From NCBI GenBank assembly GCA_030248215.1, contig JASANG010003460.1, positions 101,953-165,952 of the forward strand: 64,000 nucleotides of DNA. Reading direction: 5' to 3'. Positions within the stretch are counted from its first letter, which is position 1, and each line of letters opens with the position of its first letter. Below are positions 10,791-23,999 of this stretch, piece after piece. The translations under genes were made by a program, and so were the position numbers. The notes under the pieces are model-generated. The model saw only the letters and a list, made by a program, of their open reading frames with translations, ran no database searches and was not told where the DNA came from. The stretch comes from Enoplolaimus lenunculus. Lineage: Eukaryota; Nematoda; Enoplea; Enoplida; Thoracostomopsidae.

Positions 10791-13700
10791 CTAATTTGTT
10801 CGCCGCAAAAACAACGGCAGCTTCACGCACAGTGCGCTCACAATAAACTGTAAATGCCACAATGCGTAACTGACCGGATGTACCCACATCGACAACTGTG
10901 GCGTCATAAACGACGCGTTGTATCGATCGGCGATATTGAAAAAATGATTTGGGAAATTTAAAATCATATCCGTTGAAATTAGACCAACAAACAACAACAG
11001 GGTGCGACGTTTATTTTTACTATAGCGTTCTTGCAGTGCTGCCGGAATAATTGCGACCGAATCACACGCCGCAGTATCACTTACGGTTGGCGGCTCTGTC
11101 GAAGGATGATACTTTCTTGAATACCGGAGTCGAAAAAGCTGATCGCTGTGGTATTTGAACGTATTTGTACTAATTCTCCGGCGACAGGTGCTATTTTCAG
11201 TCCGATGAACGTTCCATTGATGAGCGGACTCGCCGGCTGGGCCGTGTTTTAACTGACAGCCAGGTCGAACCAGTGGTTGATCAGAAAAGCGGCGCCCAAT
11301 TGTGTTACCTTGTCGATCTTCTTTGGTTGATACAGTCTTCATCATTTGTTTTGACGGCTGATAGTAGCCGTTTGATTTAACCGGAACTTCAATAGCAACA
11401 TTTCCGTTTACTTCCGGATGCTGAGCAGTGGTTGTTTCAATAATTTCATTTGTTAAAGGTGGTACTGTAGATTGAGATACAGTACTATCACGAGTCAATA
11501 GTAATATTGGCCGCGCCGATCCAAGACAGTCAGGTATGCTTAGACGAACACGTGAGCCGGAGCTTAGGAACATTTTGGTGCTGATAATACTTTTGCGATG
11601 TCCGCTTAGAAAATTAGCATGATGTTCAGATTGACTCCAGCCACGGTTTAAATTTAAATCACACTTTGATTTGGATACTGCTGCTGATGGTGGATTTTGA
11701 GAACACGAGTTTAGCGATGAATTAGATAAATTTAGTGGATCTGTTTTAGCGACTTCAGCTAGCGAAATGTCGACACTGTCGCTAGTTCTGGATCCGTTTT
11801 TCTGGAATAAAGGTTGTCGACAGCCGAACAGTTTTGTTTTTAAAACTTTGGCTGTAATATCTGTAATAGAACAGCAATATTTGTGGTTAACTAAAACATA
11901 TAATGGATGGCTGTTAAACGTGAAAATATTGGTTTTCTAAGCAAAGTGTTTAGACTAGGTATCCTGTACGACTGAAACTAGTATAAATTTGAGTGAAAAT
12001 TAACACAATCGTTTACAAGTATATATTTCATAAGGTTAATTTTTTTCAACATATGTAACTCCAACAGTTGTATTTAAAACTTAAAACATGTTTGTGGCCT
12101 CAAAACGCAGATATTACGAAACTTTTCCACTACGCGTTCAAATACCTGCATGTATTTCTCAATGATAACATTTAAAGTGTTCAGTGCCGGAGTAAGTAGA
12201 GATAGGGCGCTTTTCCTTAAACTTCACAATGGAGCCTAACATAGTGCATCATTTAAGATTCCTCAGAGGAAGACCATATGTTCGTCGAGGTCCGTAGTAC
12301 CCAATTTTAGCTGTAAGCACGCCCGTTCAAAAATAATTTCAGCAAAAGTTGCAAAATGTACATCCAATAACGGGCTGCACGCACGACGAGGCTTAATATA
12401 TAATGGTGAAGGCAATTCGCGAACAAAGCGAACGATAAACAAAATAAGCGTTAATATCGCAATACTTTATTTGAACTGCGCCAAAGGCGTATTTCTTTCC
12501 AAATAGCATGCCAAATTGGTTTTTCAAGGGGTCCACAAAGAGACCATGTACCCCTAAAGAGAGGGTGCAATAATTGCAGCGCTGGTGCATGCTAAAAATG
12601 AACTTAGATTAAGCGCGAAGTGTCGAAATTTTTTGGGATATTTTTGTGATCGAGTCGCTATGGCGCAAACTTGGGATGCAAGCTGATACACGCTTCATAT
12701 GCTCGAACCAATAGAGGAAAGCTCGCTGAACGCAACACACCAAGCTCATTGTTGTCGCTGAGAAAATTTTGTGGTATACAGCAACCTGGAAGTTGCTCTA
12801 AGGCATGTCGAGTCTGTGTTGTTGAAATTTACACAATCAAAATAACGTAGTAATGAAACGAGCGAAGCAGGCAAGAATCCAAACGCATTTTAAACCTCCA
12901 ACGAGTTTGTTTAAACTGGTCAGGGTGAAGGGTCATGTTAGAGGTAGGTCTCCAAATATGGGTATTGAGGGTTACCGCTCCATCCCTGTTTACCGTTTGC
13001 CAGATGTGACAAACCTAAACTAACCCTTAATGTGTTTTACAAAAATACAGTCAAACTTAACCCCTTCTCACATTGAGTTGCTTACAGGCAACTCAACGCT
13101 GTGTATATACGGTAAATAATATATATCGCACCGTGTTTAACAATTGCCACACGTATACGTAGTACTAAATCACCATATGACGTCAGAGCCCTCCCGGGCT
13201 CGAGCGTCAAGCTCCTATAGTTGAGTGGTGATGGTATCCGCCTCCCACTCCAGTCACTGGAGTTCCAATCCGAGCATAAAAGTAGGTCTCAGGCGAAATA
13301 GAAAATATTCATGTGAGAAAGGGTTAATATATGTGTTGCCCAATTAAGAAAATAATTCAAAAACTTCCAACCCACATTCAAATACCTGCAGGTTGTTGTC
13401 TACGATAACTTTCCAAATGCTTGTCGTTTTCCAACCGTGACGAACTTAAACGATCGAACTGATTTGTTATAGCGCTCGCATCTGGCTGGGTAACAACGCA
13501 AGATTGAGTTGAATCGTATTGTCTTTTTGTTGAAATCAATTCAGGAGTTAAAATTTGCATCGAACTTCGAGCAGAGGCGGCCATACTGCTACGATATCGA
13601 ACATAATGCGCCACTCCGTTTGGCGTATCTGTTCTTGAAGGCGTTTTGTCAAATGGCCTTGACGATGGCCGGTACAGCTTGCAAACTAGTGACGTGTTGA

Positions 13701-14932
13701 CTATTACGCTTAGTGCAAACGGAATAAAATAGACTACTGATATGCTTATTAACATTAGCTTGCTCACTAGCGCTTTTCGATTGGTTTCGCTAAAGTTGAC
13801 TGAACAGCCGTTACGCGTTTCAGTCGCTAATGGCAGTATCCATGAGTAAGCGACTCCGCAAATTACGAGCAGGACGACAACTGTGGCCAGTTGGCGGTTG
13901 AATTCAGATCGCCGAGAGTGCGTCGAAACTAGCTGAATCCGATGATAGATTCGAACGTAGCGTTCAACTGAAATTGAAAATAGTACGAAAGTTACTAGAT
14001 AAAAATAACACTGCTGACCAATGCTATTTTTAAGAGGCCTAACTTTGGCTTAAGCCGCTCGCGAAGCCAAAGTGTAATCCTAAGTCTGAAGCATAAACAT
14101 TTTCTAAAGCCTAAGCATCGTATTTTATTGTCTCATTGAGACCGGTGAGTGTTTGTTTTGCTTTCTTGCATTGCACATCAGTATTGCGTTGTAAATTGAT
14201 AGAAATAATAGTGCAAGCAATGAAACCGTCAAAATATTAAGCCTAAAATTTGACATACGTGTCGAAATATTAGCTATGAGCGTGAAATATAGGTACCAAT
14301 TTTGATTTTCTATTTGTTTTTAATGTAACATACAAAATTAACTCCCAACTTCATGTGAAAGTGAATCTGACGTTATATTTACTCTCTGGCATCGTGTAAA
14401 CAAATAAGAATCATTGAAAAAAGTACTATATAAAAACAACAAAACACCATATTAAGCTCATAAAAACTTTACTTGCAATAGCAGCAAGAGCTAACGTTGA
14501 AACATGTTGCATGACGGCCATAAGAAATACTAAAATTTGACAACATGTATGTGGAATGTTAATTTCAAAAACAGTTTTTGCCGTAAACGCTGCCCAAACC
14601 GTCAAAAAGGTCACGTTACTGCCAATAATCGCAGCTAAGTGTGGCAAAAAATGAAACTTGTTTCGGCGTTTGATTAAAATTACTCCACAGTACATATTGA
14701 CCAGCAAGCCAACTACAACTGCGCCCGCAGTGTAACACATCAGGCTCCAATAGATAATAATGAACGTATTATAAGCAGCATCGTATGCATCAGAAACATT
14801 TTGTGTACTTATATCAACCAGTTCAATGTATGGCTCTAAATCGGTTGAATAATTTTGAAATTCAACTTCGGCTATCGTTGATAGTTCAGAACTGACACTG
14901 AAGCTAATTTCCGATGAACGATGATGTATCAT
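10791..14932 (-). CDS. Rhodopsin-type GPCR with very long third intracellular loop
   Basis: Three minus-strand exons, 14932-14473, 13967-13386 and 11860-10791, join in frame at GT-AG sites (2112 nt, 703 residues). TM1 is about residues 57-87 with VN at 78-79; TM2 about 95-118; TM3 starts near C130/C131 and ends AIAIERY (E155-R156-Y157) across intron 1; TM4 about 178-199; C208 in the second extracellular loop; TM5 about 224-248; TM6 about 634-657 (RRTLLLFVGLISTDMI); TM7 about 674-695 (SYALWHLQFIV). The N-terminus has NxS/T sites and no obvious signal peptide. The third intracellular loop is about 380 residues of polar Ser/Thr/Arg-rich sequence. The usual TM2 aspartate aligns with Ile103, and the TM7 NPxxY position reads CVKLP. 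The protein stops about 10 residues after TM7, so another exon is possible. Likely a plasma-membrane receptor; ligand unknown. Confidence 0.85.
12121..12200 (-). other. Partial copy of GPCR exon-2 3' end and donor site
   Basis: The plus-strand sequence TTCAAATACCTGCATGTATT followed by an ATGATAACATTT-like stretch resembles the exon-2 donor region at 13378-13425 (TTCAAATACCTGCAGGTTGT, then ACGATAACTTTCC). On the minus strand this preserves a CATGCAG/GTATTTGAA donor-like site inside intron 2. I could not find a matching acceptor. It may be a relic of a duplicated exon or an alternative exon. Confidence 0.4.
13200..13290 (+). repeat. tRNA-like SINE remnant (A- and B-box motifs)
   Basis: TAGTTGAGTGG (13218-13228) resembles a pol III A box and GAGTTCCAATCC (13260-13271) resembles a B box, at tRNA-like spacing. 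Pairing of the acceptor and T arms is poor, so this is not a functional tRNA gene. It lies in GPCR intron 2. A tRNA-derived SINE fragment is the simplest reading. Confidence 0.35.
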
Positions 14933-17900
14933 TGTTTTAGTAAAATATGTATAGATTCCTAAAATTTTTTAACAGGATTTGTACATTTCTCCGTTGTTTT
15001 GTAATCTAAAGACAAGACTGCGTCGCAACTCAATTTTTTACTCTGTTAATAATTCAGCCCATGTTACTTTAAAGGGGCGTCCAGGTTTCTGGTGTGCGTC
15101 CATAAAAGAGAAGGTTTAGTTTCTAGATTACCTTTTTTGCTTAGGCTTAGGCTTAGGAACACATTTTTGCAACGCTTAGGCTTAGGCTTACGCTTAGAAA
15201 TACGCTTAATCTACTGTTAAGGCTCCTTAAAGTGACATTGGCCAATAATTCGATAAGATTTGAAACTTAGCAGATTTAAGTTCGAATAGTTCAATGCTAG
15301 CAGTGACATTGATTTCGGATGAAATAGGGGTCATTATTGTAGTAAGAGTAACGCGTAAAAATAGCGCCTGAATTTTTAAACATCATATAAATAGTGCAAA
15401 ATATCCACCAGACACAACAGCTGGTTAGAACCTTGCATTATAAGTCTATGCTTGAGATGAAATGCAAACCTGAAAATGGTAAAACTCAACATTGAACCTA
15501 TTGGCACTGATTTTATAACAATAAACAAGCAAAAAACAACGGAGATTTATATGGCAAATTTTTCGGGCAGTGCTGAAAATTTTCCGCTGCAAAGAACTCA
15601 AGTCCGAATAGGCTCAGCCAGCTCAAAATACTATGATTTACGAAACAGGAAACAGCAAGAACAGTAACGGAATGGGTTAGTTGTTGAAACGGTGCCAAAA
15701 CTTTTCTAGGAAGGATTATTCTATGGGAGCTAAGAACCCCAGCCCAAAAATAGAAGTACACCGCGAGGCCACTTTGGATCCACGGGACGAGTGGCGCGTG
15801 GAAAATTTGACAGCGCCGCGGGGCAGGCTGCACCACATGCCGGGAAAACAGGGCAAAAATAAATCAGAAGAATTAATCTTGGTTTTGAAATGTTTAAGTC
15901 AAAAGAAAACCGAAATTTTTTTCGATAAACTGAACTGAACCTCTGAAAATTATGTCGCTCATCGAATTTTTCTGTCCACTGCTTGCTATAAATTCAGTTT
16001 AAAACTGTAGCTAAATAAGTAAAATTTGCGAGAAGACAGAATAAGTGCATGTACATTTGGAAAATCAATTTTTCTACTAATATCGTCGGGCAGGCAGGAT
16101 ACAGCTGTTTAATCGGGCGCCATGGGGCGGCTAGAACAAATTCCACATGGGAAACAACAAGCTAAAGTCGCCGCACGTTGCTCTACTTCCAACTTTTCCC
16201 AGCACCCCATTGGCTACAAACCTAAGCTCGAAAACGATTTAAAAGCGCGTAGGATCACACAGTTTGTTTTATTCGTTTCAACGTTACCCATTTCTAAAAA
16301 TTGATGCAATAATTCACACTGTTTGTTAGGGTTTTTAACCGAAAATATCTAATTTTAAATCATGTCACTGGTTTTTTTCTGTCATTCTAAACAGCCGTGT
16401 TAGTGAGACACGCACATGTATCAATCAGTTGCCTTAAACTTACGACGACCAAAAAGCTACGCTTAGTGTCGGATTCGGGGGTAGGCCACCCAAACCATGG
16501 CCTACCAAACAAGAGGCAAACTAAAAATTGTTCACATTTAGTTTTTATGTTGTGATTAGCTCTTGCTTGCTTCAGTCATGAATTTCTTTCATTGTTGTAT
16601 TGGCGTTTTACCTTCTGTCACAAGTTTTTGGATTTGACATTTCACACGCATGGTTTATATCTCAGTTTTTGTTGAAACGTTTCCAAACGATCAACGATTG
16701 ACTAGGAAAAGAGGAACAAGAAATATTTTGTCGAATTAGTGAAAACGCAGTAGAAACGTTTGGGTTTAGGCATACCGGGCTAACTGAAATCAGAAAATAA
16801 ATGTCTTAAGCTGGTGTTAGTTTACTTGACTGAAAGATGTGAGGATTAAAAAAATAAACACATTACTTGCTTCCGTGTAAACTAGACAACTAATCAGTTC
16901 AATGATTTAAAGAAACTGTGCTAGCTGCCAGGAAATCCCATCATAATTGCTTAAAATTAATATTTGACATCTAGAGCTAAAAATCAAGCAGACTAAATTT
17001 CGAAATTTTAATATTAACGTAGAAAATATTTGACAGCCAGTTGATACAAAAATTTAATTAACTCTGAAATTTTTATCCGCTGAAATTTGAGATCTGCATA
17101 ATCAGTTCAAGCCAAAAATCTAAACTCTGTAATCACAATTGATCTTTTGCGTTCAAAACTAAAAATCAAGAAGACTGTTGTCGGAATTTTCATGATATAA
17201 AATGTATCAAAGCTTTGACAGCACGTTGGAAAACAAAATTAATTATCTCCAAGCGACGCACAAACTTTTCAAGCAGATAAGAAGCTAATTTTAAACTTCG
17301 AAAAATAGTTTTGTCTAGTGAATATTCATATGTAACTCCAAATATTGTTCTTTGGAGCCCGTGCTACTTTTATGGCTTCCCATTGTATTGGCCTCACACT
17401 GAGACCGGGATCTGGGAGAACCCGTGACACAATATATATGGATGTATGTATGTATATAGAGCAAAAGTATATGGATTCAAACTATTCTTTAGCGGTGTCA
17501 CGTTGTTTATCTGGTTAAAACCCCCCGCTTGCACTTCCTAACCCAATATTTTGGCGAGATTCCAGTATGAAATCGTTTCCTATACACGCTAATAACACAA
17601 AAATGAACTCCAACTTTACCCAGCTACAGCGCTCAGCAGTTGTCTTCGTAAAAACAACTAACATCACAGGCTTTATTATTAATCCCCGTTAAGTGAATAT
17701 TTTTTCTGAATTAAAATGAAACAAAACAAAAATTTCAACAGCCTGTATGTTAAGCGTACTTGAGAAATGAAAGAAAACACTAACACGAATACAACTTTTT
17801 AATTCAATTTCAATCTGGTTTGTGGTCTTTTAAATGTCTTGTGCCAGATTTCAATTTACGTTTGTATAATTGAATTTGGTTCGATTTAGGTATAACCACC

Positions 17901-18261
17901 CAGCTTGCAGCAATTATTTTTTATAAAGTGTATTTCGGACAGTATTACACAATCAGTTTGGTGTGCGTAAACTCATGAACCATATAGCAGAAACAGACGA
18001 ATTTGGTACGGTACTGGTTTGAAGAGTATCAACCATTACGAAGTACATAAAAGCTGACATTTATTTGGTTGTGTTGAAAATGTCTGAGCAAGAAACACGA
18101 GATCTCAAATCAATTTATGCCGCATGTAATGATAAGGACCTAGACCTATTACCTATGCCCTTGTGTGGACATATTAGCCCTGTGGTTGAGTATATGGTAC
18201 TACAAGTCAGGGTATCGCCAATATTATATTTCAGAAGGGTATAACTTTATTTTTACTCTAA
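14933..18261. other. Intergenic stretch upstream of the GPCR
   Basis: I see no convincing gene. Short open frames near 15476-15938 have no recognisable motif. A TTAGGC-type block is listed separately at 15138-15215. The remainder is AT-rich sequence with weak A-runs and a GTAT microsatellite tract near 17440. Confidence 0.45.
15138..15215. repeat. TTAGGC-type interspersed block
   Basis: Two runs of (TTAGGC)n are separated by a unique spacer, then comes a tail ATACGCTTAATCTACTGTT. The same order (run, spacer, run, tail) occurs in reverse complement at 23140-23232. This shows a dispersed repeat with internal hexamers rather than a telomere. The hexamer equals the nematode telomere unit, but here it is interstitial and degenerate. 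Confidence 0.7.
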
Positions 18262-18412
18262 ATCGTAGCCAAGGGGGGGCTCAGCTTCCCATGGAAAAAT
18301 TTAAACCCCCCTAAAAGATTTTCAACCTTGCTTGTAAGTCAATGAAAACCTATAAATGCACCTCCTGAAAATTTTTTTGCCCCCCTAGCAAGGTGAGCTA
18401 GCTACGGGCCTT
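18262..18412. mobile_element. MITE, CGTAGCC family, copy 1
   Basis: The left end CGTAGCCAAGGGGGGGC is inverted relative to the right end GCTAGCTACGGGCC. The interior has CCTTGCTTGTAAGTCAATG and CACCTCCTGAAAATTTTTTT, shared with copies near 34610, 48537 and 57877. It has no coding capacity. Confidence 0.65.
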
Positions 18413-21394
18413 AGTAGGTTATTCTAAACAGTGCGAAACTGCTTTTATTATCTGTCTGTACAAATTTCGTGGAGGAATAATGTCCCGTTTATCGCTCTCT
18501 ATTTATACGCTCCTGCTACGTCTAGTATGTTGCGTCATGATATATTTTAAAAAATAGAACATACTTTATTGCAAACTTGCGCACTTAATTAGAATATTCG
18601 CAAAGTAGTGGACGCACATGTCCGTCTAAAAATCACAACAAAACAAACAAACGAGCAAAAGAGACAGTTTTCCGCAAAATATAAGTCGAGTTTTAATGAT
18701 TATGAATTCGCTCGATGCGGCAAAGTTTTTAAAAATGATTTCAAGTGCTGAAATAGAAAATAGAGTCTCATGTATGAATTATAGTTTGAACATATTTCGA
18801 AACAATGTTGAAACAATCAAAGCGGCATAGCATGTAATCAAAACTTGAAGATAAATTCCTGTAGACATCATAGAGAAAGCATTGAAGTAAAATGTTACGA
18901 GTTCGAAGTCTGCATAAGGCACCCTTTCCAAAAGAAGGTTAGCCAACTAAACTCTTTATCATTTGTGTCCAACTACTTTGTGCAGTGCCTCTTGATGAGA
19001 ATGTTGTAAACTCAAGCAAAACATGCCTCTTTGACAAGTTCACTCCTCATTGACTCATGGAAGGTAGGAACGCTGTTATTAAACAGTAACTTCAGCAACA
19101 GATCTAGAAATTTGTAAAAGGAATGACCGCATCAGACATAGAAGAAACCAAACTTGCCAGCGAAGCGAGTGAAAAGTAGACCGCTATTTTAGCTTTTTAG
19201 CGCTAAATTTTATACAAAACGTTGGATTTGACCCTGTTGAGGGTGCCTAGGACGAGGACGGGTGGCCTTGTCACCGTTAGCGAATAAAATCGTTATCGTA
19301 ACGTTTTGCTTATGGCATCTTATCGTAAGCTTTATTTACCATATTAACCAAAAATTAAGTTTAAAAATTACCAGGAATTCACTGTGCAAAAACAAAACCT
19401 AAAACAGCATTTTTGAGCTAAATGGTCTGAGAACAGATTTGCCCTAAAACATCTACTTTAAAAGTGAACACAGTTATAATCTGTGGTGGCATTTGATGTT
19501 TATGGTCACGGTATCAAAAAAATATTATCGTAAATATCCCTGACAGCCAATGAGACTTGTATCAAACCAAAACACAAACATAACAAAATCGACCTAAACC
19601 TACACGTTTTGTTAAGAATGCTGAAAAACCGAAATATGAAACTCTGCTTAATGCTTACAATAAAGTGCGTTCACAGTCTAAATGTTGAAGAAAGGTTTTT
19701 TACAACCCACGCAGTTCCCTAAGACATACAGGTGTACTTTTTATTTTGTGAATATGGCACGTGTACACGCAATTGAAATCAATGTTGATCTGCTTGTTTG
19801 GAATGAAAAACATCTCAAGTTTCAAATTTGACACCACTGAACGTTGTTGTATTGTTCCATGAATTGCAGAATAATTTTGAAGACAGTTCAATATCTCGTT
19901 AATAATAGGTGAAGACTGTTCGTCTGGTACATCGAGTAAACCCCGACGGACCAGTCGGAATTTGAGCCCCGGCACGTAGCCAAAGCGGAACAAGGGATAC
20001 GTCTTTTAGAACTTTTTGCACCCTTGAACGTGCTTTTAGCCCGCTTGTATGTGCTTAAACTTTTTGATTTTTTTCATGTTGAGCTAGCTGTACGGGCCTT
20101 AGGTCATTTTAACACATGAGATACTTAATTTTGCCGTATTCATACTGTTGGAATAACTTTTGCCTTCTATCAAATTAACACTACTGAGTATGTAGTAATC
20201 AAACAAGTACCCGAAGAATTGTAGGGTTTTAAATATCAGTTCCATTTTAAGCATAAAATATTGCTTCATACAGCAACGCTATTCACAAATTGTTTGGACT
20301 GAAACAGCTACTGAGAGTCGCTCAAAGGAACAGCGTTGCAGAAATATAAACTTATCCAATTTTAAAGTGTATCTAATTTTAAATTTTTGCAAGCACATTT
20401 CTGTCGGCGGTCTCAAACATTGGGTGCATTTGCTTAATATCCCGGGGTGATTATATAAGTTCCAAGCGATGGTATAGCCAGGAAAAATATAATGAAACAA
20501 TTTATTTTTAACTTTTAAATCAACAAGATAAAATAAACGACCCATGCAAACTATATGGCACTGTCTACTAAACATTAGCTTAAACCTGAGCCTAAGCCTA
20601 AGCCTAAGTTTAAGCTTAAACATAAGCCTAACCATAAGACAAAGCTTTCGCGTAAGCCTGAGCGTCCTTGACCTAAAATCCCACAGTCCGTCAGTCTATC
20701 AGTGGGCAGGCAAGTGCTCTTTATAGGCCAAATAAACAAGCAAAAATTGCATAGAAATTTTGTAAACAAGCAAAAATTGCATAGAAATTTTGTAAACAAG
20801 AAAAAATTGCATAGAAACTTGATGAATTCTTAATCTTAATATAAAATTAGTTTAGGTTTCACGTTTATAAGGTTGACAGTTCTAATCGTTTAGTAAACAC
20901 TATATAAATAACTTTGCAAGTGCTATTATTAATAGAAATTGCTGAAAAAAATTGCAAAAATAAAACTTGACAAGCAAAGATAAAAAATATGTCTCGCCTA
21001 TTTTTTCGATTAGTTTTATTATTTCAAGCAAAACAATGTTTCGATATACTAAATTGCGGCAGCTCAAAAGGGCGACTTGTCACGGTTGTAAAGAACGTAT
21101 GCTATTCGGTTGAACGTGCAGATCAGACAAGAAAATATGACAGAAAATTATATATATAAATGACCGTTTAAACGATTAAATGAGCAAAAAAACCAAAAAC
21201 AAGCAAAATACTAAACCCTCAACGTAAATCATACTCAGATCTAATCATACAACCACGCATAGCTGCCCCCAGAATAATCGATTGGGGTATACAAATGATG
21301 TTTAGCGGAGAAAATTTCAATAAACTATTGTTAGTGGTGCGAATTGTCCAATTAAAAATCGTTTTGGTAAACCCAGAGAGTTTGCAGATGAGCA
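18413..21394. other. Gene-free stretch with MITE and repeat fragments
   Basis: A 97-codon minus-strand frame at 19700-19993 has no family I can name, and its upstream flank contains a repeat-like GGCTACGTGCCGGGGCTC. A right-end fragment of the CGTAGCC family lies near 20020-20103 (GAGCTAGCTGTACGGGCC). A hexamer block is listed at 20574-20665. Near 20727-20820 a 35-bp unit (AAACAAGCAAAAATTGCATA plus GAAATTTTGT) repeats three times. Confidence 0.45.
20574..20665. repeat. AAGCCT (TTAGGC complement) block
   Basis: Degenerate tandem CCTAAG/CTTAAG hexamers (for example GAGCCTAAGCCTAAGCCTAAG) extend over about 90 bp and create low-complexity Leu/Ser frames that are not genes. This is one of at least ten such blocks in the window. 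Confidence 0.7.
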
Positions 21395-21602
21395 TACACT
21401 GCAAAAAATAGAGAGTCAAATTGACTCTCTTTCTCCGAAATAGGCTTTTCCTGACTACAAAAACTGAGTCAAAATTTGACTCCGGTTGGGTTAAATTCGA
21501 CTCAATTTGACTCGGCGGAGTAGAATTTTGGCTTAGTTTCTGTAGTCAGGAAAAACCTATTTCGGAGAGATTCAATTTGACTCACCATTTTTTGCAGTGT
21601 AT
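21395..21602. mobile_element. CACTGC-type palindromic MITE, copy 1
   Basis: The ends are TA-CACTGCAAAAAAT and ATTTTTTGCAGTG-TA, a clear terminal inverted repeat with flanking TA, as in Tc1/mariner-type insertions. The interior is almost fully palindromic: AGTCAAATTGACTCT, CCGAAATAGGCTTTTCCTGA and their complements in mirror order. Related copies lie at 28677-28827 and 35512-35660. Confidence 0.85.
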
Positions 21603-21920
21603 GTTTATGGCAAATTATTTGTTTTTCTAAAAAACGTTAATCGATCATCTAAAATAACATTTATGGCCTTAAATTAAACATTAATATTTAATTTGTTACA
21701 ATACTGTAGCGTTTTGCATTTAATTTAAAACCATATATACACGTTAAATTTAGGTGTTAGGGAAACCACAAGCAGCTTAGGCTGCCGTAACGCTTGGCAC
21801 GTTAATAACTTTGAATCAAGCGTTAGGGTTCTCTAACACTAAAAAATGTGTTAGAGTGACACTATACCGTTGACGACGCCCGACGGCGTCCGTTACTGTT
21901 CGTCATAGCTTGGTGCCAGG

Positions 21921-22670
21921 TATCATGGTATCATTCTTCCTTTAATTATTCCTCCGGAAGAATTAAACCCGTTTGATTTTTCCCAACACACCGGTGTTAT
22001 TATTTCATCCGAAGAATATGACAAAAGTCGCGGTTTCATTCTTCATTCGGGGGAATTTATACCAGGTTAATCCTTACCCCAACCTTTGGTTTAATAATTT
22101 TCATGTACATGAGTAGCATAGTGCGAAATTCTTGCTACTGCGGCATTTCTTTCATCTATAATTTTGGCGTATATTTGACAGTAGTATCTCCTCAGGAGGT
22201 TACGATAAAACTACTGCCCAGAAATTTGATCCACAACATTAGAAAGACCCGATGATTTGAACCGGAAAACCATTTACTTGTATCACTCGGGAAAGATAAC
22301 TACGAAGCCGTATTCTGTGCTAAAATGTAAATTGCTGTAAAATAGTTTTCGAATTCTGACAATTGTACAATGTTTAAAGTGTACATTGCTGTAAACATGC
22401 TGAAAATTTCTGAAAATTCTACTCAGGGTACTGTTTGAGAAGACGTCGGGTCGCAGGGAAACCTTTCGCAGAGAAAAGACTTCTATTATGACCGTTGTCG
22501 GCAAAAACTTAAACCGGGGAAGAAGCATATTGTAAGCGACACAAGCCTAAATTGTTTTCCGTCCGGGGATAATTGAACGGGGAACCAATTATATCGTGAG
22601 CAGAGGAACAATTAAACTAAGCTAATTTTTCGAGGAAATAAGTTTACTGGATGAAGAATTATACCATGAC
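21921..22670. mobile_element. Possible foldback element with short inverted ends
   Basis: The left end TATCATGGTATCATTCTTCC is complementary to the right end GAAGAATTATACCATGA, and next to them AATTATTCCTCCGG has a looser partner (GCAGAGGAACAATT). The 750-bp interior shows no recognisable protein. The arms are diverged, so this is an old non-autonomous element or a chance pairing of related repeats. Confidence 0.4.
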
Positions 22671-23101
22671 CCCGGACGGTCGTGTTATAAATTTTACATC
22701 AGTTAAACATCGCGTGTTAACGCGCGTAGAGTAGTTGACGCTGTTGACAATTTGCATGCATTGTTTGATTCAATTCCAGATATCCGCAATCAAGTTTGCT
22801 ATTTCGGATGTTCAGAGTTCAGTTTTCAGGTATTCAAGTTTGCGAACTTCAGTTTGTGTTTAGTAAATCACACCATTAACTTGCAGCTCCCACTAAAAAT
22901 GCTCTGAGATACAAAATGATCGCTATGAACGTAAAGAGCCAGCAATTTTATAAGTATTTTTATGTAATGGCGTACATTTTGAGTACTTGCTTTAATAGAG
23001 CAATGACGTTAAAACAGAAGAAATCGCGAATCGAACCCGAACCAACTATGTTTTCAAATAATACATTTTTGTTAGCTGTCATTGTATGCTTTAAGCCACT
23101 G

Positions 23102-23522
23102 ATCAAGCGGAACAAACCATCTAAAAATTGTTGAACTATGTTACCATTAGGGCAGTAGATTAAGCGCATTTTTAAGCCTAAGCCAAAGCTTAAGCGTCCA
23201 AGAAAGTGTAATCCTAAGCCTAAGCCCTAAGTAAGAAAGTAGTGTAGAATTTAAGACCACTCTTTTACAGACCCACCACAAACCGGGACGGCCCCCAAAG
23301 TCACATGGGTCAGCTCTATAGGTCTTTGAAACCAAAGTCATACAGAGGTAACAAACAATATTACAAGTGTCTATTCACAATTTCGATATTCTAAACAGTA
23401 AAGACTACATATCCCAAATACAAACCTGACGTAATTTGGCGAAAATATCATTTTCGTTTGAGCATCCTTATTAAAGTGTCGTATTTTTGAAGCTACAAAA
23501 ATAGAACAGTAATTGTAAAGCA
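23102..23522. repeat. Dispersed repeat of about 420 bp, copy A
   Basis: The segment from ATCAAGCGGAACAAACC to GAACAGTAATTGTA is duplicated at 28986-29414 in the same order and orientation. It includes an AAGCCT hexamer block (23174-23232), the motif CGGGACGGCCCC, GGTCTTTGAAACCAAAGTCA and ATTCTAAACAGTAAAGACTA. No coding potential is seen. The class is unknown. Confidence 0.8.
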
Positions 23523-23999
23523 ACTTCAAGTTTTCTTTGATGTCAATGAATTGAATTTGGCAGCCTATAGTTAATTTATCAAACCAGTCTAAAATTACTG
23601 CTTGTTTAATTATAAAACAGGTCACTATATAATTTTCAACGGATTTCATACTTTTGTGTTACGAGGTTCTGACGAGAGCACAACTTTTATGTTCCCAGCT
23701 CCAAAAATTATCACACCAATGACTAGGCAGTAAACCTAATAAGAAAGTAATTTAATGTAGCGATGAAAACACTTTTTTACCACGTGAACGCGAGATTCAA
23801 CCAGATTTACATGATAACTTATCCACACTGGAGATGCTTTTACTAACGCTCACATTCTCTTAAGTTAGTTTGTTGATGCGAACAAATACTGACAATGCAA
23901 AAATCATAAACAAGCAATCAGTCAAAGCTACACGAAGCTAAGCATGCTGATATGCAATGCGGTGTTTACAATATATAATTTACCGAACTACAAAATTTT

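Noticed and set aside
20544..20726. Frame with Leu-Ser repeats (SLSLSLSL)
   Set aside because: Product of the AAGCCT hexamer block; the opposite strand is equally open.
23020..23045. Minus-strand GGTTCGATTCGCG, B-box-like, possible tRNA
   Set aside because: No A box at the right distance and no acceptor stem pairing, so no tRNA call.
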